From contig CAWDDF010000009.1 in the NCBI GenBank assembly GCA_963801035.1, positions 124,001 through 188,000 of the forward strand: a stretch of 64,000 nt of DNA, in the 5' to 3' direction. The position numbers and the translations under genes were made by a program. Source of the stretch: JACCZX01 sp963801035 (lineage in GTDB: Bacteria; Pseudomonadota; Gammaproteobacteria; Burkholderiales; Burkholderiaceae_F). The notes beneath the pieces were generated by a model, which worked only from the letters and a program-made list of their open reading frames with translations, ran no database searches and had not been told where the DNA came from. Every line of letters starts with the position of its first letter. Position 1 is the stretch's first letter. Below are positions 61,205 through 64,000 of this stretch, in pieces.

Positions 61205-61816
61205 TCAGGCCTTAACGCCGAGCGATCGCAGCACATCTGCGCGCCGCGCCTGCGCATTGCTGGCTATCGTGTCGTACAGACTCGCCCCTTCGCTGTCCAT
61301 CGCGACCAGCAACGGCCCGAAGTCGCGGATTGCAAAGCGCCACAGCGATTCGGGATTCAAATCGTCAAGATCGACGTCTTCGATACGTTCAATCCATGTG
61401 GTTTCAAGCGCAGCAGCGCCACCGACGATCGCGAGATAGGCGCCTCCAAGCTCGCTAAATGCGGCGAGTGTTTGATCACCCATCCCGCCCTTGCCGATAA
61501 TGATGCGAACGCCGTGCGCCGACATCAGATCTCGCGTGAAGCGCTCCATACGCGCCGACGTCGTCGTACCGATGCACAGCGGCGCGTAACCAGCAGGATG
61601 TTCACTCGAGCGTGGCACCTGCTTGACGTTAGGCGCGGTATGAATCACCGCATGTCCACTCAGATCGAAACGCGTGGTTCGGCCGCGATCGAATAAATGA
61701 ATCAGCGTCGCGTCGCGCAGCCCGAACAACGTCTTCTGCAAAGTGACGGTGTCATTGACGCGAAGCGCACGGGCTTGCTGCTCGGTGATCGGTGTGGCGA
61801 GCTCGTAGTGCGCCAT
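61205..61816 (-). CDS. Class I fumarase/tartrate dehydratase beta subunit
   Basis: A 203-residue subunit that completes the dehydratase fold. Marks are HYELATPITEQQARAL, FDLSGHAVIHTAPNVKQV, GTTTSARMERFTRDLM and IIGKGGMGDQTLAAF. Size matches TtdB of L(+)-tartrate dehydratase (about 200) as well as the split fumarase C-terminal domain. It lies 2 bases after the alpha-subunit gene. The substrate is not decided by sequence alone. Confidence 0.9.
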   Translation of the reverse strand: MAHYELATPITEQQARALRVNDTVTLQKTLFGLRDATLIHLFDRGRTTRFDLSGHAVIHTAPNVKQVPRSSEHPAGYAPLCIGTTTSARMERFTRDLMSAHGVRIIIGKGGMGDQTLAAFSELGGAYLAIVGGAAALETTWIERIEDVDLDDLNPESLWRFAIRDFGPLLVAMDSEGASLYDTIASNAQARRADVLRSLGVKA

Positions 61817-61818
61817 CG

Positions 61819-62694
61819 CTAAAAGCCGTACTCAACGCCGCCAGCACTGAAAGTGGCCCGCGCTCGGCGAGCGGAATGACATTGCATGTTTACTGCGACG
61901 GGATTCATCGTGATGTGTGTCGCCGCGAGCTCGACGTGAACCGCGAACGCCGTGCTGTCGCCTCCCAGTCCCTGCGGTCCGACGCCGAGCGAATTCACCG
62001 CACCGGTTAATGCTGCTTCTAGCTTCGCTCCCTCGGGATCGTTGCACGTTGAGCCCAGCGCTCGCACGGCGGCACGCTTGGCAAGATGTACGCACAAGTC
62101 GGCCGTGCCGCCGATACCGACGCCGACAATCGTCGGCGGACATGTTTTCCCACCTGCATTCAGCACGCAGTCGATCACGAATGTCTTGATCGCGTCGACA
62201 CCATCGGCCGGAATCGCCATCTTCAAAAACGAGTTGTTCTCCGATCCGGAGCCCTTCGGAATCATTTCGATCGACAGCTCGTCGCTCGCATCGAAATCGA
62301 AGTGAATTACGGGCACACCGGGCCCACACGACGTCTGCTCGTTGAAGCGCGTGATCGGATGCACGATCGACGAGCGAAACGGAAGCTCACGCGTGGCGCG
62401 CTCGCAGCCGCGTCTTATCGCCTGCTTCAGCTGCGCACCGTCGACCAGAACATCGCGTCCGATCGTGACGTTGTAGATCGGAATGCCGGTGTCCTGGCAC
62501 AGAAGATTGTCGGTGCGCTCCGCCACTGCGATGTTGGACACCATCGTGCCCAGCACGCGCTGCGCGGTCGACGCCGTTTCGCTCGCAGAAAGGCGCGTGA
62601 ATCCAGCCTTGATATCAGGCGGCAACTGCTTTAGCGCGCGCACGTACAGTTCTTTGGCGGCGGTTTCAACTTGCGCAATGTCGATCTTCAGCAT
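61819..62694 (-). CDS. Class I fumarase/tartrate dehydratase alpha subunit ([4Fe-4S])
   Basis: A 291-residue subunit carrying the iron-sulfur cluster. Likely cluster cysteines are in LLCQDTGIPIYN (near 66), GGKTCPPTIVGVGIGGTADLC and NMQCHSARRA (near 280). Also visible: STAQRVLGTMVSNIAVAERTDN. Length resembles TtdA (303) and split fumarases. Together with the beta subunit it could dehydrate tartrate to oxaloacetate or hydrate fumarate to malate. It opens an operon with a flavoprotein and two dehydrogenases. Confidence 0.9.
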   Translation of the reverse strand: MLKIDIAQVETAAKELYVRALKQLPPDIKAGFTRLSASETASTAQRVLGTMVSNIAVAERTDNLLCQDTGIPIYNVTIGRDVLVDGAQLKQAIRRGCERATRELPFRSSIVHPITRFNEQTSCGPGVPVIHFDFDASDELSIEMIPKGSGSENNSFLKMAIPADGVDAIKTFVIDCVLNAGGKTCPPTIVGVGIGGTADLCVHLAKRAAVRALGSTCNDPEGAKLEAALTGAVNSLGVGPQGLGGDSTAFAVHVELAATHITMNPVAVNMQCHSARRARATFSAGGVEYGF

Positions 62695-62744
62695 CGTCTG
62701 GATCGTACGCCGGGACAGCGTAGTGAACGAAGGGATTGTCTGAG

Positions 62745-63293
62745 CTAAACGCCGAGATTACGGTAGTACAGCGTGGTGGCGCAAAGCCCACCCTCAGGCA
62801 GCAGCGCATAACCGGGAATCACACCGACCCTTGTCCAACCCTGGCGCTCGTACAGGCGCTCGGCTTCGTCACTCGCGGTATCGAGCACCAGCAATGTCTT
62901 TGCGCACTCGCGCGCTGTGTCTTCGGCTGCTCGCAATAGCGCTGCTCCAACGCCCTGACGGCGGGCACGTCGATGCACGAGCATCTTGGACAGTTCCGCA
63001 CGGTGCGGTTGATTCTCCGGTTGACTGAGAACGAGGTGCACGGTGCCGCAAATGCCGTCAGCGTCTTCGGCAACCAGCAGGGCGCGTTCGCCTTCGGCAA
63101 CGCTCTGCGCGACATCACGCCAGAATGCGACGGCGCGCCCGTGCGTCAGCGGACGCATGAAACTCACCGACGCGCCACCGTCGACGCAATCGCACAGCAC
63201 GGCCGCGAGCTGGTCTATCTGCGGCTCATCGAGCGCCTGCAGGCGTCGTACCGACCAAGTGGATGTCTTCATCCTACGAATGCCACAGTCCAC
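62745..63293 (-). CDS. GNAT-family N-acetyltransferase
   Basis: A 182-residue acetyl-CoA-dependent transferase. The pyrophosphate loop is VHRRARRQGVGAALLRAAEDTARECAKTLLVLDTASDEAERLYERQGWTRVGVIPGYAL, with the Q/RxxGxG/A motif. The substrate is unknown. The start is GTG 63293, or ATG 63272 (MKTSTWSV). It begins 2 bases after the VOC protein stop, so the two are probably co-transcribed. Confidence 0.85.
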   Translation of the reverse strand: MDCGIRRMKTSTWSVRRLQALDEPQIDQLAAVLCDCVDGGASVSFMRPLTHGRAVAFWRDVAQSVAEGERALLVAEDADGICGTVHLVLSQPENQPHRAELSKMLVHRRARRQGVGAALLRAAEDTARECAKTLLVLDTASDEAERLYERQGWTRVGVIPGYALLPEGGLCATTLYYRNLGV

Positions 63294-63295
63294 TG

Positions 63296-63667
63296 CTATT
63301 TCATCGAGTGCAGGCCAATCATGTTGCCCTCGGTGTCGGTCACCAGGGCGATGAAGCCGTACTGGCCAATCGAAAATTTTTCCTTGAAAATCTTGCCGCC
63401 TTGCGTTGAGGCACGCTTCGCCTCAATCGAGCAATCCTGGCAGATGAAGTACACGATCGTGCTGTTTCCGCCCGATGGGAAGCCTTCCATCCGAATCAGA
63501 GCGCCTGAAGCACCGTTGGCTTCGGGCTGCATCGGAAACGCCCACATCTCCACACCCGGGCTCTCCAATTTCTGTAACTGAGTCTTGAACACAGACTCGT
63601 AGAAGGTTTTAGCCCGGCCCATGTCTTGCACATAGATTTCAAACCAACCGACAGGATTACTTGCCAT
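63296..63667 (-). CDS. VOC-superfamily protein
   Basis: A 123-residue protein of the glyoxalase/bleomycin-resistance/dioxygenase fold. It has paired beta-alpha-beta units beginning NPVGWFEIYVQDMGRAKTFYESVF and ending GQYGFIALVTDTEGNMIGLHSM. The terminal GLHS His and Glu-containing strands could bind metal, but the exact activity is unassigned. ATG 63667 has an AGAGG ribosome site. Closely linked to the acetyltransferase gene. Confidence 0.85.
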   Translation of the reverse strand: MASNPVGWFEIYVQDMGRAKTFYESVFKTQLQKLESPGVEMWAFPMQPEANGASGALIRMEGFPSGGNSTIVYFICQDCSIEAKRASTQGGKIFKEKFSIGQYGFIALVTDTEGNMIGLHSMK

Positions 63668-63721
63668 AGCAACCTCTAGCTCAGCGAGTTAAAGACCGAA
63701 TAATTTCGACGCGATGCAGAT

Positions 63722-64000
63722 CTAGCGCAGCTTTGTACGCGCAAGACGCTTGGCGTTGGCAGTTGCTTTTCGATGCACGGGCACCAAGCCCTTGCCTAGA
63801 ACCTTCAGCGCCAGCGCGCTGAAACTGTGCTGCCGATCGAGCAGCGGACAGTTTTTTACCTTGGGCGACGGTGAAGAACGACTTGAAGAATGAGGCGGCC
63901 AGGGCTTGGTTGGCCAGCAGAGTCTGCACGGCCATTGCATTCCACGACTCAATGAATGCCGCGTTCTTCTCAGCGACCATCAACTCAAACTCCTTGCGGT
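63722..64000 (-). CDS. Phasin-like PHA granule protein, partial and frame-broken
   Basis: The 3' part of a phasin, which coats polyhydroxyalkanoate granules; the 5' end is beyond the right edge. The first frame reads KEFELMVAEKNAAFIESWNA and continues ANQALAASFFKSFFTVAQG. The family's conserved tail (FSALALKVLGKGLVPVHRKA, then a basic NAKRLARTKLR end) is in the +1 frame, ending at TAG 63722-63724. Shortening the A6 run (T6 on the plus strand, 63852-63857) by one joins them. It indicates PHA storage. The uncorrected frame would run on to 63681 as a non-homologous tail. Confidence 0.8.

Noticed and set aside
19080..64000. Programmed +1 ribosomal frameshifting as an explanation of the frame breaks
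   Set aside because: No common slippery codon, stop codon or internal Shine-Dalgarno is seen at the sites, and the affected genes are unrelated. Insertion errors or decay explain the pattern more simply.
1..64000. CRISPR arrays, toxin-antitoxin pairs, insertion sequences or prophage genes
   Set aside because: No regularly spaced direct repeats, transposase, integrase or phage structural genes were found on reading both strands.

Overview
The window is high-GC chromosomal DNA of a betaproteobacterium, most likely Burkholderiales or a close relative. The evidence is three Bug-type periplasmic receptors, YaeQ, DUF934 next to a sulfite reductase, a phasin with the HRKAxANAKRLARTKLR-type tail, CaiB/MmgE/HpcH catabolic genes and Mla-type lipid-transport genes. 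Genes are dense and no gap exceeds 300 bases. I saw no rRNA, tRNA, CRISPR array, insertion sequence or phage module. The sequence is probably a draft: at least nine genes contain internal frame breaks, and nearly all are cured by removing exactly one base.

Layout, left half. 0-2.1 kb: a TRAP transporter (dctM partial, dctQ, dctP). 2.4-5.2 kb: a DMT exporter, then a class II aldolase divergent from a TetR regulator with a perfect palindrome between them, and a small membrane protein. 5.2-7.9 kb: a LolD/FtsX-like ABC pair with a small Cys/His-rich periplasmic protein and DUF3299. 8-11 kb: a PagL-like lipid A deacylase and an MlaE-MlaD-lipoprotein set without an ATPase. 11-17 kb: YaeQ, very small ORFs, an acidic disordered protein, a DegP-like protease, a GT2 glycosyltransferase, a D-2-hydroxyacid dehydrogenase and a K+-channel-like protein. 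17-24.6 kb: a DUF885 hydrolase, two frame-broken genes (SMP-30/gluconolactonase and an alpha/beta hydrolase), a lectin-like lipoprotein, gfa and exonuclease III. 24.6-33 kb: two Bug receptors, an LDH2-family dehydrogenase, glyoxalase I, a trypsin-like protein and a Tat-exported molybdopterin oxidoreductase with a cytochrome b.

Layout, right half. 33-41 kb: pbpC (PBP1C, four inferred single-base insertions) behind a 1,962-residue alpha-2-macroglobulin-like protein with a CLEQ thioester motif. 41-47.4 kb: sulfur assimilation (cystathionine beta-synthase, cystathionine gamma-synthase, rhodanese, sulfite reductase, DUF934, uroporphyrinogen-III methyltransferase). A CbiX chelatase at 57 kb could supply the remaining siroheme step. 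47.6-49.7 kb: a PQQ sugar dehydrogenase and a small cytochrome c. 49.9-57.1 kb: a divergent catabolic cluster around a GntR/UTRA regulator. One arm holds a CitE-like lyase, a MaoC hydratase and an acyl-CoA dehydrogenase; the other holds a Bug receptor, an MmgE/PrpD protein and a CaiB CoA-transferase. Matching TGTCCG(G/T)ACA sites sit at both promoters. Together they read as uptake, CoA activation, oxidation, hydration and cleavage of a small dicarboxylate, perhaps C5. 57.1-62.7 kb: a tightly packed operon with a class I fumarase/tartrate dehydratase pair, a fumarate-reductase-like flavoprotein and two hydroxyacid dehydrogenases of unrelated folds. The right end holds a GNAT acetyltransferase, a VOC protein and a phasin cut by the window edge.
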